DNA of 64,000 bases, from the NCBI RefSeq assembly GCF_030122845.1, contig NZ_CP126084.1, positions 2,418,001-2,482,000 of the forward strand. Direction: 5' to 3'. Of the stretch, positions 1 through 9,369 are shown in pieces (position 1 is the first letter of the stretch; each line of letters opens with the position of its first letter). The notes under the pieces were generated by a model that was given only the letters and a program-made list of their open reading frames with translations, searched no databases and was not told the DNA's origin. A program made the translations under genes and the position numbers. The stretch comes from Paenibacillus woosongensis. GTDB taxonomy: Bacteria > Bacillota > Bacilli > Paenibacillales > Paenibacillaceae.

Positions 1-1
1 T

Positions 2-229
2 CCCGAGGGAGACGTATCGATAGATTTGACCGGCAAAAAATCTGGCCGCGGCGCTTATTTATGCGGCCAAGCGTCCTGCTTCAAACTGGCTCATAAGAAC
101 CGGGCTTTGGACAGGGCGCTGAAATCTCCGGTAGGCGCGGAGGTTTATGAGCAATTGGCACGGGACTTCCTTGCGGTCGAGGATGAGTTCATTGCTGAAC
201 GCGACCGGGAAGAGGATGCGGATGAGTAA
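2..229 (+). CDS. rnpM: RnpM/YlxR RNA-binding protein, 5' end missing
   Basis: This is the C-terminal part of the YlxR family, small RNA-binding proteins encoded between nusA and ylxQ; the B. subtilis member has been linked to RNase P and renamed RnpM. The frame is open from base 2 and reads through a Gly-Lys-Lys-Ser-Gly-Arg-Gly-Ala-Tyr-Leu stretch, the family hallmark. The TTG at 26 lies inside the conserved domain and is not the real start; the true start is upstream of the window. The stop overlaps the ylxQ start, so the two are translationally coupled. The visible part is about 75 residues of a family that usually has 90-100. Confidence 0.85.
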   Translation, partial: PEGDVSIDLTGKKSGRGAYLCGQASCFKLAHKNRALDRALKSPVGAEVYEQLARDFLAVEDEFIAERDREEDADE

Positions 230-545
230 GGTGCTGTCCGGGCTTGGACTGGCGATGCGGGCAGGCAAAGTAGTTACCGGGGACGAGAGCGTTCTTAAGG
301 CGGTTCGCTCCGGGGAGGCTAAGCTTGTAATCGTAGCAGAGGATGCGTCGGAGAATGCCCTCAAGAAATTTCGCGACAAGTGCGCAACCTATAAAATTCC
401 ACTGATCATCGGATTCGGCCGTGAAGAGCTTGGCTCTAGCGTCGGCAAGCCGGAACGGGTCGTTCTGGCTCTGATCGATCAGGGATTTGCCGATATGATT
501 CGGAAAACGATCGTGAAAACGTCGGAGGTGGAGTATATTGAGTAA
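222..545 (+). CDS. ylxQ: YlxQ, L7Ae-family ribosomal protein-like
   Basis: A 107-residue protein of the L7Ae/L30e/S12e/Gadd45 fold, a K-turn RNA-binding family. The sequence begins [17 protein letters not shown], and this Gly-Leu-Ala-x-Arg-Ala-Gly motif is typical of YlxQ. I chose the ATG at 222 because it overlaps the rnpM stop and starts exactly at the conserved domain; a longer in-frame start at 147 lies inside rnpM. It sits between rnpM and infB in the nusA operon and overlaps infB by 8 nt. The cellular role of the free protein is not well defined. Confidence 0.88.
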   Translation: MSKVLSGLGLAMRAGKVVTGDESVLKAVRSGEAKLVIVAEDASENALKKFRDKCATYKIPLIIGFGREELGSSVGKPERVVLALIDQGFADMIRKTIVKTSEVEYIE

Positions 546-3105
546 ACAAGAGAACAAAGATAAGCTCAGGGTATATGAATATGCGAAATCGCTCAATATG
601 AGCAGTAAGGAAATTATTACAATTCTTAAGCGGTTGAACATTCCGGTCAATAACCACATGAGTGTGATGGAGAATGATGCCGTAACACGGGTAGAGCAGT
701 TTTTCAAAGATATTAGGAGCAATGCCGCCGCCAAAAGGGAAGGTTCCGAGCCTGTGAAATCTCCTGCCAAATCGTCGGCTCCCGCTTCCGCAGGAGGAAG
801 TCAATCGCCGAAAACCGGGACCGGCACGAACGCCGGTCAGCGTGAAGATCAAGGGCAGAGCCTTAGAACCAGCAGCAGCGGATCAAGCAACACCAAAAAT
901 CAACAAGAAAAGCAGGTAAGTATGAATAATAGAACAAATAACGCAAATACATCCTCCCCGGGAGGAGCACAAGCAACGCAGGAAAGAAATAACCGTCCAA
1001 GCGGCGGATATCAGCAGGGGAATCGCAACAATTCCCAGGGGAACCGGAGTTCGCAGCAAGCTGGCGGACAACGTTCAAATGCCGGTTCAAGCGGCCCGCG
1101 GGCGGGACAGGGCACAGGCCATGCATCCTCCCAAGGGAACCGCAGTCAAGCTTCGGCGCCGCGCCAGGAGCATTCTAACAATGATAATGCCGGAAGAAGT
1201 CAAGATAAAGGCCGCAAAGGGAATAATAACAGACCAGGTCAAAGACGTTTTGACGATAACAGACCGGGGAATTTCAAGAACAACCGCGGCGGTAAAGGCG
1301 GCAGAGGTGGTAAAGGTGCTCCGCAGCCGCCTCGCGAGAAAATTGACAACACACCGAAGAAAATTATTGTTCGCGGCAACATGACTGTTGGGGAAGCAGC
1401 CAAGCTTCTGCACAAGGACGCTTCTGAAGTGATCAAGAAGCTCATTATGCTCGGCGTCATGGCGACGATTAACCAAGAGCTGGACATTGATACGATTCTC
1501 CTGCTCGCCGGCGACTTCGGCGTAGAGGTTGAAGTGAAAATTCCGGTTGAGGAAGATCGTTTCGAGACCGTCGAAGAGAACGATGATGAAGCGGATTTGA
1601 GAGAACGTCCTCCGGTTGTAACGATTATGGGACACGTCGACCATGGTAAGACGACGCTTCTCGACGCTATTCGTTCGACAAATGTCAGCAGCGGCGAGGC
1701 TGGCGGCATTACCCAGCATATTGGTGCTTACCAGGTAGAGATTAATAATAAAAAGATTACGTTCCTGGATACTCCGGGCCACGAAGCGTTTACGGCGATG
1801 CGTGCCCGCGGTGCCCAATTAACAGATATTACTATTATCGTCGTCGCGGCAGACGACGGCGTCATGCCGCAAACGGTAGAAGCGGTCAACCACGCCAAAG
1901 CTGCTGGCCTGCCGATCATCGTGGCTGTCAACAAGATCGACAAGCCGACGGCCAATCCAGATAAAGTGAAGCAGGAATTGACGGAGTATGGTCTCGTTCC
2001 AGAGGAATGGGGCGGAGATACGATCTTCGTCAACGTATCCGCGAAGCAAAGAATGGGATTGGAAGATTTGCTGGAAATGATTCTGCTCGTAGCGGAAGTT
2101 AATGAATATAAAGCGAATCCGGAAAAACGCGCGCGCGGTGCGGTCATCGAGGCCGAGCTGGACAAGAGCCGCGGACCGGTTGCCCGCGTGCTCGTGCAGC
2201 ACGGTACGCTGAAAGTCGGCGATGCGTTCGTAGCTGGTAACTGCTTTGGCCGTATCCGGGCTATGGTCAATGATAAAGGCCGCCGCATCAAGGAAGCCGG
2301 GCCGTCCACACCAGTAGAAATTACAGGCTTAACGGAAGTGCCGCTGGCTGGCGATCCGTTCATGGTATTCGAGGACGAGCGGAAAGCCCGTTCCATTGCC
2401 GAGAAGCGCGCCATTACCCATCGCCAATCCGAGCTTGGCGGTAATACGCGCGTTACGCTCGATGATTTGTTCCGCCATATCAAGGAAGGCGAGATCAAAG
2501 ATCTTAACGTCATCATCAAGGCAGACGTGCAAGGCTCTGTAGAGGCGCTTAAAGGCTCCTTGGAGAAAATCGAAGTGGAAGGCGTACGCGTGAAAATCAT
2601 TCACAGCGGTGCAGGCGCCATCACAGAATCTGACATCATTCTTGCGGCTGCTTCCAATGCGATCGTAATCGGCTTCAACGTTCGTCCGGATAATCAGACG
2701 AAGGCGACGGCCGAGCAGGAGAAGGTGGATATTCGTCTCCACCGCGTCATCTATAAAGCGATCGAGGAAATCGAGCAGGCGATGAAAGGGATGCTTGATC
2801 CTGAATACAAAGAAGTTGTCATTGGTCATGCCGAAGTTCGCGATACGTTCAAGCTTAGCCGCGTAGGCACGATTGCGGGCTGTATGGTAACTTCCGGTAA
2901 AATTACGCGCAATGCCGAAACCCGCCTCATTCGCGACGGAATCGTCGTATATGAAGGCAAAATCGACTCGCTCAAACGCTTCAAAGACGATGCGAAGGAA
3001 GTCGCTCAAGGCTACGAGTGCGGTATTACCCTTGATAACTTTAATGACATTAAAGAGGGCGACGTTATCGAAGCATTTATTATGGAGGCCGTCGAACGGA
3101 AGTAA
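538..3105 (+). CDS. infB: Translation initiation factor IF-2
   Basis: Initiation factor 2, the GTPase that brings fMet-tRNA to the 30S subunit and promotes subunit joining. It has 855 residues. An N-terminal IF2_N segment (about 1-60) is followed by a long Asn/Gly/Gln/Ser/Arg-rich, probably disordered stretch (about 60-270), a second IF2_N module (about 275-330), then the G domain with GHVDHGKT at about 365-372, DTPGHE and NKID motifs, and domains II-IV. It starts with TTG at 538, preceded by a GGAGGTGGAG ribosome site and overlapping ylxQ. An in-frame ATG at 922 could give a shorter isoform. The neighbours rnpM, ylxQ and rbfA are the usual operon partners. Confidence 0.97.
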   Translation: MSKQENKDKLRVYEYAKSLNMSSKEIITILKRLNIPVNNHMSVMENDAVTRVEQFFKDIRSNAAAKREGSEPVKSPAKSSAPASAGGSQSPKTGTGTNAGQREDQGQSLRTSSSGSSNTKNQQEKQVSMNNRTNNANTSSPGGAQATQERNNRPSGGYQQGNRNNSQGNRSSQQAGGQRSNAGSSGPRAGQGTGHASSQGNRSQASAPRQEHSNNDNAGRSQDKGRKGNNNRPGQRRFDDNRPGNFKNNRGGKGGRGGKGAPQPPREKIDNTPKKIIVRGNMTVGEAAKLLHKDASEVIKKLIMLGVMATINQELDIDTILLLAGDFGVEVEVKIPVEEDRFETVEENDDEADLRERPPVVTIMGHVDHGKTTLLDAIRSTNVSSGEAGGITQHIGAYQVEINNKKITFLDTPGHEAFTAMRARGAQLTDITIIVVAADDGVMPQTVEAVNHAKAAGLPIIVAVNKIDKPTANPDKVKQELTEYGLVPEEWGGDTIFVNVSAKQRMGLEDLLEMILLVAEVNEYKANPEKRARGAVIEAELDKSRGPVARVLVQHGTLKVGDAFVAGNCFGRIRAMVNDKGRRIKEAGPSTPVEITGLTEVPLAGDPFMVFEDERKARSIAEKRAITHRQSELGGNTRVTLDDLFRHIKEGEIKDLNVIIKADVQGSVEALKGSLEKIEVEGVRVKIIHSGAGAITESDIILAAASNAIVIGFNVRPDNQTKATAEQEKVDIRLHRVIYKAIEEIEQAMKGMLDPEYKEVVIGHAEVRDTFKLSRVGTIAGCMVTSGKITRNAETRLIRDGIVVYEGKIDSLKRFKDDAKEVAQGYECGITLDNFNDIKEGDVIEAFIMEAVERK

Positions 3106-3120
3106 GGTGAGGTGACAACA

Positions 3121-3474
3121 ATGGCTAAAAATCGTACTGGCCGCGTAGGCGAACAGATAAAGAAAGAGCTCAGCCTGCTCATTCAGAATGAGGTCAAGGA
3201 TCCTCGGATCGGATTTGTCACGGTGACTGGCGTCGACGTGACAAGCGATCTTTCGCAGGCGAAGGTATACATCAGTGTTTTCGGCGATGAGGAGAAAAAG
3301 TCGGAATCGCTGAAAGGGCTGGAGAAAGCAATCGGTTTTCTGCGGACCGAGCTTGGCAAGCGGATGCGTTTGCGTCACACACCAGAATTGATCTTTAAAG
3401 TCGATGAGTCGATTGAATATGGCAGCCGTATTGAGAAGCTGCTGGGCGAGATTACGCAAGACGAGGATAAATGA
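3121..3474 (+). CDS. rbfA: Ribosome-binding factor A
   Basis: RbfA is a KH-fold 30S maturation factor involved in processing the 5' end of 16S rRNA and in cold adaptation. The 117 residues begin [17 protein letters not shown] and contain the family signature around [14 protein letters not shown] chose the ATG at 3121; the GTG at 3112 is in frame but lies in the ribosome-binding region (AGGTGAGGTG). The gene follows infB by 15 nt, and its stop is followed directly by the nrnA ribosome site, so it is part of the same operon. Confidence 0.95.
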   Translation: MAKNRTGRVGEQIKKELSLLIQNEVKDPRIGFVTVTGVDVTSDLSQAKVYISVFGDEEKKSESLKGLEKAIGFLRTELGKRMRLRHTPELIFKVDESIEYGSRIEKLLGEITQDEDK

Positions 3475-3491
3475 ATTTAAAGGAGACGGCA

Positions 3492-4469
3492 ATGCAGACC
3501 AATGAACAGGAGTTCCTACAGGTAGAGCAATTTCTGAAGGATCATGATGATTTCCTGGTAGTGTCGCATGTACAGCCGGACGGAGATGCAGTCAGTTCCA
3601 CCCTTGTGGTGGGCTGGCTTCTCTCATGTCTGGGTAAGAATTACGTTATGGTCAACGAAGGGCCGATTCCTCAGCGTATGTCGTACCTGCTGCATTCGGA
3701 TCGCATCATGGATCTGTCAGTGACCCCTTTAGGTAAAACTTATAAACATATTATCTGCGTCGATTGCGCTGATTTCCGCAGAGTCGGGAAAGCCAGCGAA
3801 TATTTTGCGCCGGACGCAGAAATTTTGAACATTGATCATCATCCGACCAATGATGGCTTCGGAGGCATCAACCTTATCGTACCTGAAGCCGCAGCCACGG
3901 TTCAGGTGCTGTATGAGCTAGTGAAACGGCTGAAATTCGGGCTCGATCGGGACGTGGCTACAGCGCTGTATACCGGTCTTTTAACCGATACAGGAGGATT
4001 CCGTTATTCCTGCACCTCCCCTAAAGTGATGGCTATCGCGTCTGATCTATTGGCATATGGGGTAGATGGCCCGGGATTGTCGCAACTGCTGCTGGAAGAA
4101 ATGACTTTGGCACAAATTCGGCTGCTGACTAGAGCCTTGAATGGACTGCAGATGACAGAGGACGGCAAGATCGGCTGGGTTACGATCGATGACGAGGACA
4201 TGAAGTTGTCCGGGGCCATCCATGAGGATCTGGAGGGGATTGTGAATTATCCCCGCAATATTCAAGGCGTTGAAGTTGGCTTGCTGTTCAAGGTGATTGA
4301 TGACAATGCCGTGAAGGTGAGTATGAGGTCGGCTGGCAAGGTTGACGTAGCAGCTGTTGCTCAAAGCTTTGGTGGAGGCGGTCATGTTCGCGCCGCAGGA
4401 GTACGGATGCAAGGGAGTCTAGACGAGGTTGTCTCGCAGATTGTAGAGCAGGTGAAGGCCCGACTATGA
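3492..4469 (+). CDS. nrnA: NrnA-type DHH/DHHA1 oligoribonuclease / pAp phosphatase
   Basis: A DHH-superfamily phosphoesterase that degrades nano-RNA (2-5 nt oligoribonucleotides) and dephosphorylates 3'-phosphoadenosine 5'-phosphate. It has 325 residues. Metal-binding motifs are SHVQPDGDA (residues 25-33) and IDHH (114-117); a C-terminal DHHA1 domain has GGGGHVRAAG near residue 300. The ATG at 3492 is preferred because AAAGGAG lies at the right distance before it; an alternative ATG at 3471 overlaps the rbfA stop but has no own ribosome site. The stop overlaps truB (ATGA). Position between rbfA and truB is as in Bacillus (ytqI-like/nrnA family). Confidence 0.9.
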   Translation: MQTNEQEFLQVEQFLKDHDDFLVVSHVQPDGDAVSSTLVVGWLLSCLGKNYVMVNEGPIPQRMSYLLHSDRIMDLSVTPLGKTYKHIICVDCADFRRVGKASEYFAPDAEILNIDHHPTNDGFGGINLIVPEAAATVQVLYELVKRLKFGLDRDVATALYTGLLTDTGGFRYSCTSPKVMAIASDLLAYGVDGPGLSQLLLEEMTLAQIRLLTRALNGLQMTEDGKIGWVTIDDEDMKLSGAIHEDLEGIVNYPRNIQGVEVGLLFKVIDDNAVKVSMRSAGKVDVAAVAQSFGGGGHVRAAGVRMQGSLDEVVSQIVEQVKARL

Positions 4470-5389
4470 AGCAGAAGTCTTATGAAGGAATACTTGCCGT
4501 CCATAAGCCTGCAGGATTCACCTCTCACGACGTTGTGGCCAAAACCCGTGGCATATTAAAAATGAAAAGGATCGGCCATACCGGAACGCTGGACCCGGCG
4601 GTTACCGGGGTGCTGCCCCTTTGCCTCGGACGGGCGACCCGGATGGTGGAGTACCTGCAGGAGCTGCCCAAGGAATACGAAGCTACGCTGTATCTCGGTA
4701 TCGCCACCGATACGGAGGACATGTCAGGCTCAATCATTGAACGCAAGGAAGGGATCAGCCTTACGGAGGAAGAGGTTAGAGCGGCTTTAGGCCAGTTTGT
4801 CGGGACGATATCCCAAGTACCGCCGATGTATTCCGCTTTAAAGCAGGACGGGAAACGTCTGTACGAATTAGCACGGGAAGGTAAGACGGTTGAGCGCAAA
4901 GCGAGGGAAGTTACGATTGAGGAGCTAGAGCTAATCTCTTATGAGCCAGGTGGAGAATATCCGTCCATTTCTTTTCGCGTGCTGTGCTCCAAAGGGACAT
5001 ATATCCGTACGCTGTGCGTCGATATCGGCCGTACGCTAGGCGTACCGGCTGCAATGGCCGAGCTGAAAAGGACGGTCTCGGCAGGGATTACGGAAGACCA
5101 GTGCTTGACGCTTGAAGAAATAACGGCTCTGGCGGCAGATGGGATATTGGAAGAACGGCTTATTCCTGTAGATCGGGCCGTGAGTCATCTTCCGGCACAT
5201 CGTATCCCTGAAGAGAAGGTCAAGCAGGCTTTGCAGGGACAAAGACTATCTTCTCGGCTGCTTGATCCCCCTGTGCGCTGGGGAGAGAATATTCGATTGT
5301 ACGGTGCAGAGGGACAGTTTTTGGGCATTTTTCGCGGGGAACCGTCTACCGGAGCGATTACACCAGTCAAAGTTTTCCCGCCAGAGTGA
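4466..5389 (+). CDS. truB: tRNA pseudouridine-55 synthase
   Basis: TruB isomerises U55 in the T-loop of nearly all tRNAs. It has 307 residues. The catalytic motif GHTGTLDPAVTGVL contains the nucleophilic aspartate at residue 43. The motif LCSKGTYIRTL and a C-terminal PUA-like region (about 245-307) follow. The start overlaps the nrnA stop by 4 nt. A 41-nt gap leads to ribF. This is the standard nusA-operon arrangement; function is well supported by the family. Confidence 0.96.
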   Translation: MKQKSYEGILAVHKPAGFTSHDVVAKTRGILKMKRIGHTGTLDPAVTGVLPLCLGRATRMVEYLQELPKEYEATLYLGIATDTEDMSGSIIERKEGISLTEEEVRAALGQFVGTISQVPPMYSALKQDGKRLYELAREGKTVERKAREVTIEELELISYEPGGEYPSISFRVLCSKGTYIRTLCVDIGRTLGVPAAMAELKRTVSAGITEDQCLTLEEITALAADGILEERLIPVDRAVSHLPAHRIPEEKVKQALQGQRLSSRLLDPPVRWGENIRLYGAEGQFLGIFRGEPSTGAITPVKVFPPE

Positions 5390-5430
5390 AATAGCGTGCT
5401 AATCCGAGTGAAATTGCAGGTGAAATAACA

Positions 5431-6378
5431 GTGGAAATAATAAATCTGACTTATCCTCTTACCAAAGAGGTTATAGACGATAACGCCAGACCCCAAGTGC
5501 TGGCTATCGGCCAGTTTGACGGCTTGCACCTTGGACATGCGAGCGTAATCGAATCAGCGGTGAGGACGGCGGCATCCTTAAACTTACCGGCTGCGGTAAT
5601 GACTTTTCATCCCCATCCAAAAGAAGTTATGAAAAAAGGCGATTATGACGGTTATTTGACACCCCCCCGGGAAAAGGAACGAATTCTAAAAAGCTTGGGC
5701 GTGGACTACGTATATATCGTGGAATTTAATGATGCTTTTTCGCGGGTGAGCCCGCAAAATTTCGTGGCGGGAGTGCTCGTTCCGCTTCAGATCCATACAG
5801 CAGTCGTCGGCTTTGATTTCCGCTACGGGTATCGCGGGGAAGGCGACGCCGGGATGCTGCGCGAGCTTAGCGATAACACCCTGGAGGTTCATACGGTTCC
5901 TCCGTTTCTCATAGAAGGAGAGAAGGTGAGCAGTTCCGGGATTCGCCGGGCGCTGGCGGAGGGAGAAGTTCAGCTTGCTGCGCGCTGGCTGGGCCGAAGA
6001 TATTCGATTTATGGGACAGTGATGCACGGCGAGAAGCGCGGGCGGCAAATCGGCTTCCCTACAGCGAATCTCAAGCCAGACGAGCATTTCGTACTCCCCG
6101 CCAAGGGCGTTTATGCTGTGCGGGTAAACTATGAAGGACAGCGATTGAAGGGCGTTATGAACGTGGGGGTCAAGCCGACCTTCCATAACGATAAGTCAGC
6201 GCCTTCCTTGGAAATCCATCTCTTCGATTTTAACGGGGACTTATATGGCAAATCCCTATCCGTAGAATTGGTAGAATTCATTCGCGAGGAGCGAAGGTTC
6301 GGCTCGATCGACGAGCTTGTAGCCCAGATCGGCAAAGATGCGGACACAGCTAAAAGCATGCTCCTTGCCGCCGAGTAG
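5431..6378 (+). CDS. ribF: Bifunctional riboflavin kinase / FMN adenylyltransferase
   Basis: Converts riboflavin to FMN and then FAD. It has 315 residues. The N-terminal nucleotidyltransferase half has GQFDGLHLGH (about 27-36), corresponding to the HIGH-like nucleotide-binding motif, and SSSGIRRAL (about 168-176). The C-terminal riboflavin kinase half (about 185-310) contains GRQIGFPTANL. It starts with GTG at 5431 after an AGGTGAAA ribosome site. It is the last gene of the infB-truB operon; a separate promoter precedes the next gene, rpsO. The B. subtilis equivalent is called ribC. Confidence 0.95.
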   Translation: MEIINLTYPLTKEVIDDNARPQVLAIGQFDGLHLGHASVIESAVRTAASLNLPAAVMTFHPHPKEVMKKGDYDGYLTPPREKERILKSLGVDYVYIVEFNDAFSRVSPQNFVAGVLVPLQIHTAVVGFDFRYGYRGEGDAGMLRELSDNTLEVHTVPPFLIEGEKVSSSGIRRALAEGEVQLAARWLGRRYSIYGTVMHGEKRGRQIGFPTANLKPDEHFVLPAKGVYAVRVNYEGQRLKGVMNVGVKPTFHNDKSAPSLEIHLFDFNGDLYGKSLSVELVEFIREERRFGSIDELVAQIGKDADTAKSMLLAAE

Positions 6379-6420
6379 AAGGATCAACGAATTTATGGGC
6401 GAACCGGTGTTTAATAGCAT

Positions 6421-6449
6421 TTACATTTGTCCATCATTTATGGTATACT
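6421..6449 (+). promoter_or_regulatory. rpsO promoter (sigma-A type)
   Basis: TTACAT (6421-6426), 17-nt spacer, TATACT (6444-6449). It lies between ribF and rpsO and would give a leader of about 120 nt that contains the predicted S15 operator. Confidence 0.55.
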
Positions 6450-6501
6450 GATCTACGTTGTTCGTGGTGAAGTTTGGTATTTTTCCACATGACAACTATA
6501 A

Positions 6502-6549
6502 CCTTAGCTTGGTTGACCGGACCTCACCGCCCGGCGACGAGGCTAACGG
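6502..6549 (+). promoter_or_regulatory. Candidate S15 autoregulatory mRNA leader
   Basis: The rpsO 5' leader folds into a two-part stem. The outer stem pairs 6504-6510 with 6540-6546. The inner stem pairs 6512-6515 with 6535-6538 and CCGG 6517-6520 with CCGG 6531-6534, with one bulged A. A G-U pair next to a G-C pair is present in the inner stem, the kind of feature S15 recognises in 16S rRNA and in known rpsO leaders. The ribosome site follows at 6561-6569. The fold is seen by eye; autoregulation is inferred from other Firmicutes. Confidence 0.5.
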
Positions 6550-6575
6550 CGATTTAGATAAAGGAGGTGAACAGG

Positions 6576-6845
6576 ATGGCATTGACTCAAGAACGCAAAC
6601 AACAACTGATCGAAGAGCACAAAACTCATGAATCCGATACAGGATCCCCAGAGGTGCAAATTGCTATCCTTACGGAGAACATTGTTAATTTGACCGAACA
6701 CTTGCGCTCGCACAAGAAGGATCATCATTCCCGTCGCGGTCTATTGAAAATGGTCGGCCAACGTCGTAAGTTGTTGGCATACCTGAAGAACAAAGACGTA
6801 AAACGCTACTCCGCTTTGATCGAGAAGCTCGGATTGCGTCGTTAA
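6576..6845 (+). CDS. rpsO: 30S ribosomal protein S15
   Basis: Primary 16S rRNA-binding protein of the 30S platform. It has 89 residues, the usual length, and contains the [11 protein letters not shown] segment (about 45-55) that contacts the rRNA three-way junction. I chose the ATG at 6576 because it is 6 nt after a full AAGGAGGTGA site; the longer GTG/TTG options upstream are not conserved. It is a monocistronic unit with its own promoter and a strong terminator before pnp. Confidence 0.98.
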   Translation: MALTQERKQQLIEEHKTHESDTGSPEVQIAILTENIVNLTEHLRSHKKDHHSRRGLLKMVGQRRKLLAYLKNKDVKRYSALIEKLGLRR

Positions 6846-6863
6846 TTTCTCGAGGTTATCTAA

Positions 6864-6924
6864 AGCAGCCTGGTTGCCGCCGGATGCGCTATTATAGCGA
6901 ACGGTGGCGGCCGGGTTGCTTTTT
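6864..6924 (+). terminator. Strong rpsO terminator
   Basis: An 18-bp stem (6864-6881 with 6903-6920, including wobble pairs), whose loop holds a second small dyad (CGCTA/TAGCG), is followed by a T run. It separates rpsO from pnp. Confidence 0.85.
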
Positions 6925-6967
6925 AACAGTTGTTAAATTGTATATACTTTGTTTTTTACGCATCTAT

Positions 6968-6986
6968 AGCTCCTTCAGGAGCTTTT
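6968..6986 (+). promoter_or_regulatory. Hairpin in the pnp leader
   Basis: AGCTCC-TTCA-GGAGCT followed by TTTTG. It lies about 100 nt before the pnp start. It could be a weak attenuator or an RNase-processed leader stem, as PNPase mRNAs in other bacteria are processed in a leader hairpin. Function is inference. Confidence 0.4.
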
Positions 6987-7086
6987 GTTGTGAAAGGGGA
7001 CAGACTTCAACTTCTTTTATGATTTGGGCAAAAGGAGGAAATAATGAAGTCTATAACGAATTTCTATCTGAACAAGGAGGGATTTC

Positions 7087-9192
7087 ATGGAGAAACATGT
7101 GAAAATGCAGTTGGGAGGAAGACCTCTTATACTGGAAACCGGCCGCTTGGCAAAACAAGCAAACGCAGCCGTTATGGTCCGTTACGGCGATACAGCCGTG
7201 TTGTGTACGGTAACAGCATCCTCCGAGCCGAAGGATCTCGATTTCTTTCCGCTCACCGTAAACTATGAGGAGAAGCTCTACGCCGTAGGTAAAATTCCGG
7301 GAGGCTTTATCAAACGCGAAGGCCGTCCCAGCGAGAAAGCGATTTTGGCGAGCCGTTTGACTGACCGTCCGATTCGTCCGCTGTTCCCAGAGGGATTCCG
7401 CAACGATGTGCAAATCGTAAACCTCGTTATGAGCGTTGACCAAGACTGCGAACCAGAAATTGCGGCGATGATCGGTACTTCGGCAGCGCTGAGCATTTCG
7501 GATGTCCCGTTTAATGGACCGATTGGCGGCGTAGCTGTCGGCCGTGTTGACGGACAGTTTATTATTAATCCGGATGTTGCCCAGCAGGAAGCAAGCGATA
7601 TTTATGTCGTGGTGGCGGGTACGAAGGATGCCATTATGATGGTGGAAGCCGAAGCAAATGAAGTGCCAGAAGAAGTCATGCTTGAGGCGATCATGTTCGG
7701 CCATGAGGAAATCAAGAATATCGTGGCGGTTATTGAAGAACTCGTTGCCATTGCCGGCAAAGAGAAGATGGAAGTTAAGCTTCATTCCGTAGATGAGGAA
7801 GTCAATCGCGAGGTTCGTGAATTTGCGGCAAGCCGTCTAATCGAAGCGGTTAGAATTGCCGAGAAGCATGCTCGTCAGGATGCGATCGACGCCATCAACG
7901 AGGAGACCGTGGCTCATTTTGAGGAGAAGTACATAGAGTCTCCAGAGCTTCTTAAAGACGTGATGGAGGTACTTCACGATATCGTTAAGGAAGAAGTACG
8001 CCGTCTGATTACCCATGATAAGATCCGTCCGGATGGCCGGAAGCTGGAAGAAATCCGTCCGATCGAGTGCGACATCAGCCTGCTGCCGCGCACGCATGGA
8101 TCAGGCTTGTTTACGCGTGGCCAAACGCAGGCGCTCAGCGTATGTACGCTTGGTGCACTAGGCGACGTACAAATTCTTGACGGAATTGATCTGGAAGAAT
8201 CCAAGCGCTTTATGCATCACTACAACTTCCCGCCGTTTAGCGTGGGCGAAGCTCGTCCGCTGCGTGCGCCGGGACGCCGTGAAGTGGGGCACGGAGCTCT
8301 TGGCGAAAGAGCATTGTCCAAAGTCATCCCGCCAGAATCGGAGTTCCCGTACACCATTCGTCTCGTCTCCGAGGTATTGGAATCGAACGGTTCTACCTCG
8401 CAAGCCAGCATTTGTGCAAGTACGCTTGCGATGATGGACGCTGGCGTACCGATTAAGGCGCCTGTAGCGGGTGTCGCGATGGGTCTGATCAAGGATGGCG
8501 ATCAAGTGTCGATTCTGAGCGATATTCAAGGCATGGAAGACCACTTGGGCGACATGGACTTTAAAGTAGCCGGTACTGCCGAAGGCGTAACTGCGATCCA
8601 GATGGATATTAAAATCGATGGCATCGACCGCCAAATTCTTACGGACGCGTTGACCCAGGCGAGAGAAGGCCGTATGCACATCCTCTCCAAAATGATGGAG
8701 CGCATCCAGAAGCCGAAGGAAAGCTTGTCTCCATATGCGCCTAAGATTCTCATCATGAACATCAACCCTGACAAAATTCGCGATGTGATCGGCGCAGGCG
8801 GCAAAATCATCAACAAGATTATTGAAGAAACCGGCGTGAAAATCGATATCGAGCAGGATGGCCGCGTATTCATTGCTTCTGCGAACGAAGAGATGAACAA
8901 TAAGGCGCGTTCGATCATTGAAGGCATCGTGAAAGAAGTTGTCGTCGGTGAGATTTATGTGGGTACGGTAAAACGGATCGAGAAATTCGGCGCTTTCGTG
9001 GAGATTCTACCAGGCAAAGACGGTCTGGTTCATATTTCGCAGCTTTCTACAGAGCGTGTTGCTAAGGTGGAAGATGTTGTCGCTATCGGTGATACGATAA
9101 CCGTCAAGGTTACGGAAATCGACCAGCAAGGTCGCGTGAATCTTTCCCGCAAAGCAGTGTTAACTGCAGAGGCAGCCAAATCAACAACCTAA
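7087..9192 (+). CDS. pnp: Polynucleotide phosphorylase
   Basis: A 3'-5' phosphorolytic exoribonuclease, trimeric, and a main mRNA decay enzyme in this phylum together with RNase J and RNase Y (both also in this window). It has 701 residues: first RNase PH domain (about 1-140), helical linker, second catalytic RNase PH domain (about 310-530) with the [10 protein letters not shown] motif, a KH domain with [10 protein letters not shown] (about 565-575) and a C-terminal S1 domain (about 620-690). Start ATG follows AAGGAGGG at a good distance. It is followed by a good terminator. Confidence 0.97.
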   Translation: MEKHVKMQLGGRPLILETGRLAKQANAAVMVRYGDTAVLCTVTASSEPKDLDFFPLTVNYEEKLYAVGKIPGGFIKREGRPSEKAILASRLTDRPIRPLFPEGFRNDVQIVNLVMSVDQDCEPEIAAMIGTSAALSISDVPFNGPIGGVAVGRVDGQFIINPDVAQQEASDIYVVVAGTKDAIMMVEAEANEVPEEVMLEAIMFGHEEIKNIVAVIEELVAIAGKEKMEVKLHSVDEEVNREVREFAASRLIEAVRIAEKHARQDAIDAINEETVAHFEEKYIESPELLKDVMEVLHDIVKEEVRRLITHDKIRPDGRKLEEIRPIECDISLLPRTHGSGLFTRGQTQALSVCTLGALGDVQILDGIDLEESKRFMHHYNFPPFSVGEARPLRAPGRREVGHGALGERALSKVIPPESEFPYTIRLVSEVLESNGSTSQASICASTLAMMDAGVPIKAPVAGVAMGLIKDGDQVSILSDIQGMEDHLGDMDFKVAGTAEGVTAIQMDIKIDGIDRQILTDALTQAREGRMHILSKMMERIQKPKESLSPYAPKILIMNINPDKIRDVIGAGGKIINKIIEETGVKIDIEQDGRVFIASANEEMNNKARSIIEGIVKEVVVGEIYVGTVKRIEKFGAFVEILPGKDGLVHISQLSTERVAKVEDVVAIGDTITVKVTEIDQQGRVNLSRKAVLTAEAAKSTT

Positions 9193-9225
9193 GTTAACCC
9201 CATATTTCATTACAAAATGTGCGGG

Positions 9226-9262
9226 AAAAGAGACAGAATACAATATTCTGGCTCTTTTTTAA
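9226..9262 (+). terminator. pnp terminator
   Basis: AAGAG-a-CAGAATA paired with TATTCTG-g-CTCTT around a 3-nt loop, followed by TTTTTT. Confidence 0.88.
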
Positions 9263-9307
9263 TTTGTCCGTTTCTTCAGGATTTCTCGCCCAGACCATCG
9301 GTTTGTT

Positions 9308-9336
9308 GCATATTACAGTACTTGTCTTCATATGAT
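9308..9336 (+). promoter_or_regulatory. Candidate sigma-E promoter of ylxY
   Basis: GCATATT (9308-9314), 14-nt spacer, CATATGAT (9329-9336). This differs at one position from the sigma-E (mother-cell) consensus as I know it from B. subtilis. It fits a sporulation role for ylxY and mlpA. Confidence 0.55.
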
Positions 9337-9369
9337 GAGGACAAAACCGGGGTGAAGGGATGAGCTATC

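Noticed and set aside
2329..3492. Reverse-strand open frame of 387 codons over infB/rbfA
   Set aside because: Antisense to highly conserved coding sequence with no start signals.
6884..7268. Two short frames between rpsO and pnp
   Set aside because: One starts in the terminator and the other overlaps pnp in another frame.
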